A program made the position numbers and the translations under genes. From positions 1-41,057 of the forward strand of contig CAJXOA010000019.1 in the NCBI GenBank assembly GCA_913057685.1: a DNA stretch of 41,057 bases, given 5' to 3'. Source of the stretch: an uncultured Trueperaceae bacterium (GTDB lineage Bacteria > Deinococcota > Deinococci > Deinococcales > Trueperaceae). Below are positions 15,504 to 22,427 of the stretch, one piece after another. Each line of letters starts with the position of its first letter. Position 1 is the first letter of the stretch. Below the pieces are notes generated by a model. The model ran no database searches and was not told where the DNA came from. It saw only the letters and a list, made by a program, of their open reading frames with translations.

Positions 15504-16411
15504 GCAGCGGCCACACGATCGACCTGGCGGTCGTGCAGATGGCCTGCAACGGGCCGCGCGCAGCGAACCTCGACGCGGCGGAGGCCGCGGTGCGGCGGGC
15601 GGCGGCGGAGGGCGCGCAGGTGGTGCTGTTGCCCGAACTGTTCGAGGGGCCGTACTTCCCGCAGGTCGAGCGGGAGGACGCCTTCGATCTCGCCGCACCG
15701 GTCGACGCGCACCCGACCGTGGCGCGCTTCGCGGCCCTCGCCGCGGACCTGGGGGTGGTCCTCCCCCTCAGCGTGTTCGAGGCGGCGGGGCCGGCGTACT
15801 ACAACACCGTCGTGATGATCGACGCCGACGGGTCGCGGCTCGGGACGTACCGCAAGGCGCACGTGCCGGACGGCCCCGGCTACGAGGAGAAGTACTACTT
15901 CGCGCCGGGCGATACCGGCTTCCGGGTGTGGGCGACCGCGGCGGGGCGGCTGGGCGTCGGGATCTGTTGGGACCAGTGGTTCCCGGAGGCGGCGCGGGCG
16001 ATGGCGCTCGCCGGGGCGGAGGTGTTGCTCTACCCCACCGCCATCGGCTCCGAACCGCCGGAGGCGGGCGGGGTCGACACCCGCGCGCCGTGGCGGCGCG
16101 TGATGGTGGGGCACGCGGTCGCGAACGTCCTCCCGGTCGCGGCGGCGAACCGGGTGGGGGTGGAGGATGCGCTGCGCTTCTACGGCACGTCGTTCGTCGT
16201 CGACGCGCAGGGGGAGGTGCTGTGCGAGGCAGGCGAGACGGAATCGACGGTCCTGCACGCGCGGGTCGACGTGGACGCGGACCGGCGCCTGCGGGCGGGG
16301 TACGGCTTCTTCCGCGACCGCCGCCCGGAGTTGTACGGCGCCTTGCGGACGCGCGACGGCGTCACGCCGGTGCCGGGAGCAGGCGACGGCCGCGAGGACG
16401 AACGGGAGTAG
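15500..16411 (+). CDS. aguB: N-carbamoylputrescine amidase
   Basis: A 303-residue nitrilase-superfamily enzyme that hydrolyses N-carbamoylputrescine to putrescine, CO2 and ammonia. The Glu-Lys-Cys triad is complete: Glu46 (LLPELFEG), Lys119 (GTYRKAHVPDGPGYEEKYYF) and Cys156 (GICWDQWFPEAAR). The motif around Lys, PDGPGYEEKYYFAPGDTGF, is typical of the AguB branch. The GTG at 15500 shares a GTGA overlap with the aguA stop, placing both in one operon. The C-terminal tail (GDGREDERE) is charged and unconserved. Confidence 0.95.
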   Translation: MSSGHTIDLAVVQMACNGPRAANLDAAEAAVRRAAAEGAQVVLLPELFEGPYFPQVEREDAFDLAAPVDAHPTVARFAALAADLGVVLPLSVFEAAGPAYYNTVVMIDADGSRLGTYRKAHVPDGPGYEEKYYFAPGDTGFRVWATAAGRLGVGICWDQWFPEAARAMALAGAEVLLYPTAIGSEPPEAGGVDTRAPWRRVMVGHAVANVLPVAAANRVGVEDALRFYGTSFVVDAQGEVLCEAGETESTVLHARVDVDADRRLRAGYGFFRDRRPELYGALRTRDGVTPVPGAGDGREDERE

Positions 16412-16429
16412 TGGGGTCGGGGCAAGCCT

Positions 16430-16457
16430 GACGGCGGCGTTCGCAGGACGAACCGTC
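16430..16457 (+). terminator. Bulged hairpin downstream of aguB
   Basis: GACG/CGTC outer pairs and GTTCG/CGAAC inner pairs (inner stem 16439-16453, loop CAGGA) form a stem with a 5-nt bulge, 18 nt after the aguB stop. There is no T tract, so this is only a candidate. Confidence 0.3.
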
Positions 16458-16785
16458 GAGTGACGTGCCAGCAAGAGAACAACGTCAATCTCAGAAGATA
16501 TATGCACCAAGCAGGGACAGCGCATCCACGAACAGGAGATGTGTTGAAGGTGCTTTTATACACGAGTGTGGGACGACATCAGGGAGTCACGGCGAAGCGC
16601 TGATGCCACCGACGGAACACGGTGCCATCGGGTGACGGTCGTTTTCCTGCTACCGGTAGGGAGGACAGTGACTTCAGGCGAGGGCCCGGAGGTCCCGCCC
16701 CTGCTCGAAGGCGCAGAACCACTGCACGTTTCGCTCACGTTCTCGGTTCAGCGCGGGGGAGTTCGCGCGTGAGCAAAGGGGAACC
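16458..16785. other. AT-richer intergenic stretch without a supportable gene
   Basis: Base composition falls noticeably below its surroundings (for example AAGAGAACAACGTCAATC and the stretch around TATATGCACC and TTTTATACACG). Short open frames exist on both strands (60-68 codons) but none has a ribosome binding site, a TANNNT box at the proper distance, or GC-rich third codon positions. I see no recognisable repeat, RNA or protein here. It probably is the left part of an acquired or degraded islet continuing after 17218. Confidence 0.5.
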
Positions 16786-17205
16786 TCACTCCTCGCTGAG
16801 GAGTTGAAGCCGGCGTTCCCGGCTGACCTCTACGGTGTCGCACAGGGGGGCGCCGGCGGTGACCTCCTCAGGCCACGTGAGGCACATCGTGACGACTTGC
16901 AGTTCCGGGCTGCTCCGTGCGTCGAACGCGTCGGGGTACTTCTGCGTTGCGTACGCGTACCCCTCGAGCGTCGTGCAGGCACTGAGGGCTGGGTACATGT
17001 CGGATTGCGTGTCGCGCATCGAGTCGACGCTGTGCGCCTCCCGGAGGGCGTCGAGGCACGCGTCGCTGGCCGGGACGGTGTCCGCTTGCGTGGTCGTGGT
17101 CTCCCCCGTCGCGGCGTCCCCCTGCTCGTCGTCGGGCGTGAGGATGACGCCGATGACGGTGAGGGCGAGTACGGCGTACAGGGCGCGGCGTGCGAAGCGA
17201 AGCAT
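16786..17205 (-). CDS. Small membrane-anchored or secreted protein with four cysteines, unknown function
   Basis: I do not recognise this 139-residue protein. Residues 1-6 are basic, 7-22 are a hydrophobic helix (ALYAVLALTVIGVILT), and a Thr/Ala/Glu-rich low-complexity linker follows (about 24-45, with TTTTQ). The outer domain has four cysteines (in DACLDA, SACTTL, TMCLTW and PLCDTV), enough for two disulfides if it is extracytoplasmic, plus a conserved-looking YAYATQKYPDAF segment. No lipobox is seen. The ATG at 17205 is preceded 6 nt upstream by TACCGT, the window's leaderless promoter pattern, which supports a real gene. It lies in the AT-richer islet but has normal codon use. Confidence 0.65.
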   Translation of the reverse strand: MLRFARRALYAVLALTVIGVILTPDDEQGDAATGETTTTQADTVPASDACLDALREAHSVDSMRDTQSDMYPALSACTTLEGYAYATQKYPDAFDARSSPELQVVTMCLTWPEEVTAGAPLCDTVEVSRERRLQLLSEE

Positions 17206-17211
17206 GAGAGT

Positions 17212-17217
17212 ACGGTA
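17212..17217 (-). promoter_or_regulatory. Leaderless-type -10 box (TACCGT) for the 139-residue protein
   Basis: On the minus strand TACCGT is followed by ACTCTC and then the ATG at 17205. No Shine-Dalgarno is present. Confidence 0.55.
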
Positions 17218-18110
17218 GCACTCAGACGAACTACCTAGTCCTCGTGTCCTAGGGCTCGTCAGTGGTTCCCATCCCTGACTCGGCCTTGCTTGCGTGTCGC
17301 GGAATCGCTTGCGCTTGATCGTCGCCCTTCGCGCGCGAGAACATTCTGTTTCACCGCTGCTTTTGGAGCGTGCATGTGCTCGGAGCGCCGATGGAGTTCG
17401 GCGTGAACGAATCGGGGCGGTCCCAGTGTGGGGTTCGCGTCCTTATTCAGTTGATCGAGAGGGATTACGAAAAGCGTGTAACACCTCTATTTCCTCCGAC
17501 CCCACCACCAGTGTTGACGGTGCCAAGCATGGGTTTTCCGACCACCACAGCCGTCACCTCATCATTGACAAGGTCGAGGAGGCTACCCTCGACGTGTTCG
17601 AAAACGGCGCGGCATGCCAAGGATCAGCGCTGGCGCGATGGACCCTCCAACAGCACGCTGCAGGTCGGACAGGGCAACGAGCAAGATGCCCTCACTCTTG
17701 GTACGGCGCCGGCTGCAGATGGGGCTAGCACCGGTAGGTTCAATCATCGAAAAACTCAGGCGCCTCCAACGCGGGGACGCCTCCGAGTTTGACGAGATGG
17801 TGTGTTCGGTTCGGCCAATTCGATTGGCGCAAACGTGATTCAGGGACGCCGCAGGCCTCAACCGTAGTCCGGAAGGAGAAGTACTTTTGGCGAACGCATT
17901 CATACTTGTGCCTCATGAGTTCGAGATCGTCTCGCATCATCTCGCATGCGACGTGCCGAGTAAGGCTGAAGAAATCATGGCCGGCGAATATGGCGAAAAA
18001 TCGAAAAGGAAGATCTCCTCGGCGTCTAACCACGACGTGACTGCGCAGCGGATGCGTCGGTACTGCACACCCGGATGGATGTCGACGCGGGCTGACGCTT
18101 TCGGGCGCGC
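17218..18110. other. Roughly 0.9-kb AT-richer stretch with no recognisable gene
   Basis: Composition is clearly lower in GC than both flanks, with runs such as GGGATTACGAAAAGC and GGCGAAAAATCGAAAAGG. Several overlapping open frames of 75-145 codons occur on both strands. None shows a family I know, none has a leaderless box, and most use codons unlike neighbouring genes. One short frame (17887-18114) has a good ribosome binding site and is listed separately. A small inverted repeat CCTAG-N10-CTAGG lies near 17232. A decayed gene, a small mobile remnant or a foreign islet are the likeliest explanations. Confidence 0.5.
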
Positions 18111-18114
18111 CTAG
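17887..18114 (+). CDS. Possible small protein in AT-richer islet (low confidence)
   Basis: A 75-codon frame starting at TTG with GGAAGGAG 9 nt upstream (17870-17877). It ends in TAG at 18112-18114, directly against the end of the convergent beta-propeller gene. The product has a hydrophobic-acidic start (ANAFILVPHEFEIV) and a basic middle (GEKSKRKISS). It resembles nothing I recognise and the codon use is atypical. The ribosome binding site is the only positive evidence, so it may be chance. Confidence 0.25.
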   Translation: MANAFILVPHEFEIVSHHLACDVPSKAEEIMAGEYGEKSKRKISSASNHDVTAQRMRRYCTPGWMSTRADAFGRA

Positions 18115-19394
18115 CGGGGCGCGGGGAACGCCGGCATCCCGCCGGCCGCGACGTCGTGCACGCGTCCCTCGGACACGTCGATCGCCGCGACCCGCGCGCC
18201 ACCCGGCCCCTGGAGGGGCAGCGTCAACCAGCGGCCGTCGGGGGACCACGCCGCGTGGCTGCGTGCGTACTGGTCGAAGAACGGCACGTACTGCGACAGG
18301 AAGGTGCCGCTGGGCGCGACCTCGCCGAGCCAGCGGGTGTCCGCGGCAGCGACGTCGACGACGCCGAGCCGGAAGGCGGGGCCGCGTTGCACGAAGCGGG
18401 CGGCGACGCGGCGGGGGCCCGCCGCCTGCGCGACGGAGCCGCCGCCGGGGCCCGACACCGCGAGGACCGCGACGCGGTCGCCGGTCGGTGCCCACCAGAA
18501 GGCGACGACGGTGGCGTCGGTCCACGGCTCGAACAGGCCGGTGTCGGCGTCGAGGCCGCCGAGCGGCCCGAAGGCGTGCGGCTGGTCGGTGACGGGGCGA
18601 AGGAGGGCCAGCACGTCGCGGTCGGGCGCCCACGCGAAGGCGGCGAGGCCCTGGTGCCCGAGTTCGCGGCGGGGGGCGTCGGCGCCGGTGGGTTCGACGA
18701 CGGCGCGCAGCACGTCACCGGGCGCGCGTTCGGCGTACGCCCGCCAGGCGCCGCTGGGCGACGCGGCGGGGCTGCGGAAGGCGCCGGGTTCGGCCAGCGG
18801 CCCCGAGGCGCCGCCCGTGGCGGGATCGAGTTCGAACAGGCGGGCGGGCCCGGGCCCGCCGACGTGCACGAGGAGGTCGCCGTCGGGCGTCTGGTCCCAG
18901 AAGAGGGGGGCGCCGCGCGCGAGGCGTTCGGCGCCGTCGCGCGTCGCTTCGACGAGGGCGAAGCCGGTGGCGGGGTCGCTGACGAGCAGGTAGACGGCGG
19001 CGCCGTCGTCGCGCCAATCGAAGTAGACGACGTTCGCGCCGGCCTCGTCGAACCAGACGTCGGCGGCGTCGGGGGTGGTGGCGTCGGGGGTGGTGGGGTC
19101 GACGACGACGAGCGAAGCGCCGGCCGGGCTGCGGCGGATGGCGGCCAGGCGGGTGCCGTCGGGCGACCAGGCGGGGAAGGCGTGGGTCGTGCCGGGCGCG
19201 GCGTAGGTGCGGACCGGCCCCGCGTCCGCGGGGCGGACGGCGAGGGCGCCGTCCGCCGCGACGTAGGCGAGGTCGTGGGCGAGGGCGACGTCGCCGTCCC
19301 CGCGCGGCAGCCCTTGGGCGGCGGCGACCGCCAGGGTCGCGGCCGCGAGGAGGGCGGCGGCGACCCGGGCGGGGGGACGGCGGCCGGGGGTCAT
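18111..19394 (-). CDS. Secreted TolB-like beta-propeller protein
   Basis: A 427-residue exported protein. A signal peptide (about 1-27: basic MTPGRRPPARVAA, hydrophobic core, cut near AAAQG) is followed by repeated propeller blades with WD40/TolB-type turns: PAWSPDGTRLAAI, FDWRDDGAAVYLL, FAWAPDRDVLALL, FWWAPTGDRVAVL and AAWSPDGRWLTLP. Two tandem 15-bp units encode TTPDA pentads near residue 100. TolB-like propellers often sit in the envelope and bind partner proteins or peptides; no enzymatic motif is visible. The ATG overlaps the gldC stop (ATGA), so it is the second gene of a gldC-led operon. Exact role unknown. Confidence 0.8.
   Translation of the reverse strand: MTPGRRPPARVAAALLAAATLAVAAAQGLPRGDGDVALAHDLAYVAADGALAVRPADAGPVRTYAAPGTTHAFPAWSPDGTRLAAIRRSPAGASLVVVDPTTPDATTPDAADVWFDEAGANVVYFDWRDDGAAVYLLVSDPATGFALVEATRDGAERLARGAPLFWDQTPDGDLLVHVGGPGPARLFELDPATGGASGPLAEPGAFRSPAASPSGAWRAYAERAPGDVLRAVVEPTGADAPRRELGHQGLAAFAWAPDRDVLALLRPVTDQPHAFGPLGGLDADTGLFEPWTDATVVAFWWAPTGDRVAVLAVSGPGGGSVAQAAGPRRVAARFVQRGPAFRLGVVDVAAADTRWLGEVAPSGTFLSQYVPFFDQYARSHAAWSPDGRWLTLPLQGPGGARVAAIDVSEGRVHDVAAGGMPAFPAPR
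19066..19095. repeat. Two exact tandem 15-mers in the beta-propeller gene
   Basis: GCGTCGGGGGTGGTG occurs twice in direct tandem, encoding TTPDA pentads on the minus strand. The 12-base core CGTCGGGGGTGG is the same as in the speA N-terminal repeat. Confidence 0.85.
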
Positions 19395-19738
19395 GCCCCG
19401 CCGCCGCGGGCGCGTTCGCGGTCGGAGGCCTTCTCGGCGAACTCGCGGGCGAACGCCTTGATGTCGCTCATGAGGTTCGCGTCGCCGGTGGCGTTCTTGT
19501 AGGTGTCGGCGAGCGTGAGGAGGGTCTGGAAGAAGAAGTCGTTCATGTCCTCGACCGTCATGTCCTGCGTCCACAGGTCGATGCGCAGGGCGTTGCGGGC
19601 GTCGGCGTCCCAGAGCGAGAGCAGCATCGCCTTCGCCTGCTGCTCCCCGGGCTCGGGCGCGTCGTCCGCCTCCCAGCGGATGTCGCGGACGCCGGCGTCG
19701 TCGCTGGCCACGGACAGGCGGATGTCGCTTCGGTTCAT
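19391..19738 (-). CDS. gldC: GldC family protein
   Basis: A 115-residue cytoplasmic protein closely resembling GldC, first known from gliding motility loci of Flavobacterium. Matches run through the whole length: MNRSDIRLSVASDD, IRWEADDAPEPGEQQAKAML, LSLWDADARNALRIDLWTQD, MTVEDMNDFFFQTLLTLADT and AFAREFAEKASD. GldC's biochemical role is unknown even in gliding bacteria, and homologues occur in non-gliders. The start at 19738 follows a TAGCAT box by 6 nt with no Shine-Dalgarno. It is translationally coupled to the downstream beta-propeller gene. Confidence 0.8.
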   Translation of the reverse strand: MNRSDIRLSVASDDAGVRDIRWEADDAPEPGEQQAKAMLLSLWDADARNALRIDLWTQDMTVEDMNDFFFQTLLTLADTYKNATGDANLMSDIKAFAREFAEKASDRERARGGGA

Positions 19739-19744
19739 GGCGGC

Positions 19745-19750
19745 ATGCTA
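19745..19750 (-). promoter_or_regulatory. Leaderless-type -10 box (TAGCAT) for gldC
   Basis: TAGCAT on the minus strand is followed by GCCGCC and then the ATG at 19738. No Shine-Dalgarno. Confidence 0.65.
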
Positions 19751-19793
19751 CCCGGCTGCGGCGCGCGCTTCCGTGGTCCGGCGCGGGGTGCGG

Positions 19794-19799
19794 TACGGT
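19794..19799 (+). promoter_or_regulatory. Leaderless-type -10 box (TACGGT) for nucleotidyltransferase
   Basis: TACGGT is followed by 7 nt (TCGGCGC) and then the ATG at 19807. It lies 44 bp from the divergent gldC box. Confidence 0.65.
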
Positions 19800-19806
19800 T
19801 CGGCGC

Positions 19807-20877
19807 ATGAAGGGTCTCATCCTGGCGGCGGGGTTGGGGACGCGCCTGCGTCCGATCACCAGCCTCCGCCCGAAACCGATCATCGACGTCGCCAACCGAC
19901 CGTTGATCCACTACGCCGTCGACAACCTGCTCGAGGTCGGGGTGCGCGACATCGGCGTCGTCGTCTCGCCCGACACCCGCGACGACCTGAAGCGCACCCT
20001 GGCGACGTACGAGGATCGCGCGTCGTTCACCTTCGTCGTGCAGGATCCGCCGGAGGGCCTGGCGCACGCCGTGAAGGTGGCGCGGGACTTCCTGGCGGAG
20101 GACCCGTTCGTGATGTACCTGTCGGACAACCTGTTCGAGCACGGCATCGCGCCGTTCGTCGAGGCGTTCGATCCCGACGCCGGCGTCGCCGCGGCGCTGG
20201 CGCTCGTGCCGGTCGACGACCCGCGCGCGTTCGGGGTGGCGGAGCTCGACGGCGAGCGGGTGGTGCGGTTGGTGGAGAAGCCCGCCGACCCGCCGTCGAA
20301 CCTGGCGGTGGCGGGGGTGTACGTCTTCGACGCAAGCGTGCACGAGGCGATCGCCGACCTGCCGCGCGGGGCGAAGGACGAGTTCCAGATCACCGACGCG
20401 ATCCAGCGCATGATCCAGGACGGCCGCCGCGTGGTGGCGGGCACCGTCGACGGCTGGTGGAAGGACACCGGGACGCCGGAGGACATCCTGGACGCGAACC
20501 GCCTGGTCCTGTCGCGGTCGGTGCGGCGGATCGACGGCGCGGTGGAGAACGCCGAGATCGTGGGGGACGTCGTCGTCGAGGAGGGGGCGGTGGTGCGCAA
20601 CGCGACGATCTTCGGGCCGGCGCTGATCGCGGCGGGGTGTCGCGTCGAGGATGCCTACGTGGGGCCGTTCACGACCTTGGGGGCGGACGTGACGATCCGC
20701 GATGCGGAGATCGAGTACGCGGTGGTGGGGCCGGGCTCGTCGATCCACCACCTGGCCTCCCGGGTGCAGGGCAGCCTCGTCGGTGCGGAGGTCGAGATCA
20801 CGCGGGCGGGGCGCCGGCCGCGCGCCCACCGCCTGGTCGTGGGCGACAAGAGTCGCTTGGTGCTCGACACCGACTGA
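19807..20877 (+). CDS. Sugar-phosphate nucleotidyltransferase, long RmlA type (glucose-1-phosphate thymidylyltransferase-like)
   Basis: A 356-residue enzyme. The N-terminal nucleotidyltransferase domain opens with GLILAAGLGTRLRPIT and RPKPIIDVANRPLIHY. It contains YLSDNLFEHG for the metal-binding aspartate, FGVAELDGERVVRLVEKP, and KDEFQITDAIQ with WWKDTGTPEDIL. From about residue 245 a left-handed beta-helix of hexapeptide-like repeats follows (IVGDVVVEEGAVVRNATIFG). This layout matches the long RmlA-like family that makes dTDP-glucose or a related NDP-sugar for surface polysaccharides. The exact nucleotide cannot be read from sequence. No other dTDP-rhamnose genes are adjacent, so it appears to be an orphan. 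Confidence 0.9.
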   Translation: MKGLILAAGLGTRLRPITSLRPKPIIDVANRPLIHYAVDNLLEVGVRDIGVVVSPDTRDDLKRTLATYEDRASFTFVVQDPPEGLAHAVKVARDFLAEDPFVMYLSDNLFEHGIAPFVEAFDPDAGVAAALALVPVDDPRAFGVAELDGERVVRLVEKPADPPSNLAVAGVYVFDASVHEAIADLPRGAKDEFQITDAIQRMIQDGRRVVAGTVDGWWKDTGTPEDILDANRLVLSRSVRRIDGAVENAEIVGDVVVEEGAVVRNATIFGPALIAAGCRVEDAYVGPFTTLGADVTIRDAEIEYAVVGPGSSIHHLASRVQGSLVGAEVEITRAGRRPRAHRLVVGDKSRLVLDTD

Positions 20878-20900
20878 GCCCCGCGACGTCTCGATCGCGC

Positions 20901-20936
20901 CCGCCGCGACGCCCCGCGCGTCGCGGCGGTTCCTTT
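20901..20936 (+). terminator. Intrinsic terminator after the nucleotidyltransferase gene
   Basis: CCGCCGCGACG (20901-20911) pairs perfectly with CGTCGCGGCGG (20919-20929) across a 7-nt loop, and TTCCTTT follows. Confidence 0.75.
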
Positions 20937-20951
20937 GGCATGCACGATGTA

Positions 20952-20980
20952 CGGCCGGAACCGGACGGCCGCCCTCTTTT
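20952..20980 (+). terminator. Second, weaker hairpin with T-rich tail
   Basis: CGGCCG (20952-20957) pairs with CGGCCG (20966-20971), followed by CCCTCTTTT. It may back up the terminator at 20901 and insulate the amt promoter. Confidence 0.45.
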
Positions 20981-20989
20981 CACGTGACG

Positions 20990-21071
20990 CCGTGCATTTT
21001 GCTTCGACTTTCGTTGCACACCGTCCCTCGTCTTCTGTTCACCGTGCACCTTTTCTATTGACACCGTGCAC
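20990..21071. promoter_or_regulatory. Repeated CCGTGCA elements upstream of amt (candidate operators)
   Basis: CCGTGCAT at 20990 and CCGTGCAC at 21042 and 21064 are direct repeats, and inverted TGCAC copies lie at 21015 and 20941. The spacings of 52 and 22 bp are close to whole helical turns. The last copy lies between the -35 and -10 elements, as expected for a repressor site. The cognate regulator is unknown. Confidence 0.5.
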
Positions 21072-21086
21072 GTTTGGGCGTACGCT
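21058..21086 (+). promoter_or_regulatory. Sigma70-type promoter for amt-glnK
   Basis: TTGACA (21058-21063), a 17-bp spacer, then TACGCT (21081-21086). Transcription would start near 21093, giving a roughly 46-nt leader with GAGGAGG. Unlike most promoters in the window it has a consensus -35 element. Confidence 0.8.
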
Positions 21087-21138
21087 TCCCGGCATCGCGG
21101 CGCGACGTGCGCGCCGCGTACCCCCGAGGAGGTCCACC

Positions 21139-22416
21139 GTGAAGAGGCTCCACCGGTCCGTGTCCGCCCTGACCGTCCTGACGTTGCTCGGCGTCGCGGC
21201 GGCGCAGGGCGAAACCATCGCCGACGTCGCCTACGCCGTCGACACGCTGTTCATGCTGCTCGCCGCGCTGCTCGTCGCCTTCATGCAACCGGGCTTCGCC
21301 CTGCTGGAGGCCGGCCTGCACAGCAGCAAGAACATCATCAACATCTTCATGAAGAACGTCGCCGACTTCGCCGTCGCCGGCCTCGCCTACTGGGCGGTGG
21401 GCTTCGGCCTCATGTACGGCGCCGGCTGGTTCCTCGCCGGCTACGCGAACGACACCGTCGCGGTGTCCGCCGACTTCTTCTTCCAGATGGTGTTCGCCGC
21501 GACCGCCGCGACGATCGTCTCCGGCGCGGTCGGCGGACGCATGAAGTTCGGGGCGTACCTGATCTTCTCGATCCTCATGACCGGCCTCGTCTACCCGTTC
21601 CTCGGCGCCTGGCAGTGGGGCGGCGGGTGGCTTTCGCAGATGGGCTTCTACGACTTCGCGGGCTCGTCGGTCGTGCACGCCGTCGGCGGCTTCGCCGCCC
21701 TTGGGGCGGTCCTCGCGATCGGCCCGCGCATCGGTCGCTACGTCGACGGCAAACCGGTCGCCAAGCCGGGCCACAACCTCGCCTACGCCGGCCTCGGCGT
21801 GTTTTTGTTGTGGATCGGCTGGTTCGGCTTCAACGGCGGCTCGCAACTCGTGTTCTCGAGCGCCGGCGACGCCGAAGCGGTCGCGAACATCTTCGTCAAC
21901 ACCAACCTCGCCGCCGCCGCCGGCGGCATCGCGGCGCTCCTGCTGAGTTGGGCGCTGTTCAAGAAGCCCGACATCTCGATGACCCTCAACGGGGTGCTCG
22001 GCGGGCTCGTGTCGATCACCGCCGGCCCCGACGTCGTCGCCGGCCTCTCGGCCGTCCTCGCCGGCGCGATCGGGGGCGTGATCGTCGTCATCAGCGTCCT
22101 CGCGCTCGACCGCGTCCGCGTCGACGACCCGGTGGGCGCCATCAGCGTCCACGGCGTCGCCGGCCTGTGGGGCACCGCCGCCGTCGGGATCTTCGGCGGC
22201 GCGAACCTCGGCGTGCAGCTGCTGGGGACGTTCGCGTACGCCGGCGCGGCGTTCCTCGCCGGCTACGTCATCTTCATGATCCTGAAGTTCACCGTCGGTC
22301 TGCGCGTCTCCCCCGCCGAGGAGATCGCCGGGCTCGACGTCACCGAACACGGCATCCCCGGCTACACGACCGACGACGCCCTGCGCGACCCCGTGGTCGT
22401 CGGCGCGGGCGACTGA
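21139..22416 (+). CDS. amt: Ammonium transporter
   Basis: A 425-residue Amt/MEP/Rh channel. A cleavable signal peptide (about 1-22, ending VAAAQG) is followed by eleven expected membrane helices. Family marks: QPGFALLEAGL, the NIFMKN region after TM2, the first pore His in SSVVHAVGGFAALGA, FGFNGGSQL, the second pore His in GAISVHGVAGLWGT, and the cytoplasmic C-terminal tail VSPAEEIAGLDVTEHGIPGY that contacts GlnK. The GTG at 21139 has GAGGAGG seven bases upstream. It conducts ammonia/ammonium under nitrogen limitation and is closed by GlnK, encoded 11 bp downstream in the same operon. Confidence 0.97.
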   Translation: MKRLHRSVSALTVLTLLGVAAAQGETIADVAYAVDTLFMLLAALLVAFMQPGFALLEAGLHSSKNIINIFMKNVADFAVAGLAYWAVGFGLMYGAGWFLAGYANDTVAVSADFFFQMVFAATAATIVSGAVGGRMKFGAYLIFSILMTGLVYPFLGAWQWGGGWLSQMGFYDFAGSSVVHAVGGFAALGAVLAIGPRIGRYVDGKPVAKPGHNLAYAGLGVFLLWIGWFGFNGGSQLVFSSAGDAEAVANIFVNTNLAAAAGGIAALLLSWALFKKPDISMTLNGVLGGLVSITAGPDVVAGLSAVLAGAIGGVIVVISVLALDRVRVDDPVGAISVHGVAGLWGTAAVGIFGGANLGVQLLGTFAYAGAAFLAGYVIFMILKFTVGLRVSPAEEIAGLDVTEHGIPGYTTDDALRDPVVVGAGD

Positions 22417-22427
22417 GGAGGCACGGC

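Noticed and set aside
14373-15698. Upstream extension of the speA frame through the aguA region.
   Set aside because: No stop interrupts it, but the extension is Arg/Pro-rich, antisense to aguA, and the family domain begins only after the GTG at 14354.
16566-16772. Open frames of 60-68 codons in the first AT-richer stretch.
   Set aside because: They lack a ribosome binding site, a TANNNT box at the proper distance and family similarity; codon use is unlike real genes here.
17232-17252. CCTAG-N10-CTAGG inverted repeat near the 139-residue gene promoter.
   Set aside because: Only five bases per arm in a compositionally mixed region; no second copy or matching flank to suggest an attachment site.
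17294-17903. Overlapping frames of 106-144 codons on both strands of the islet.
   Set aside because: They overlap each other in different frames, have no supportive start signals and resemble no protein I know.
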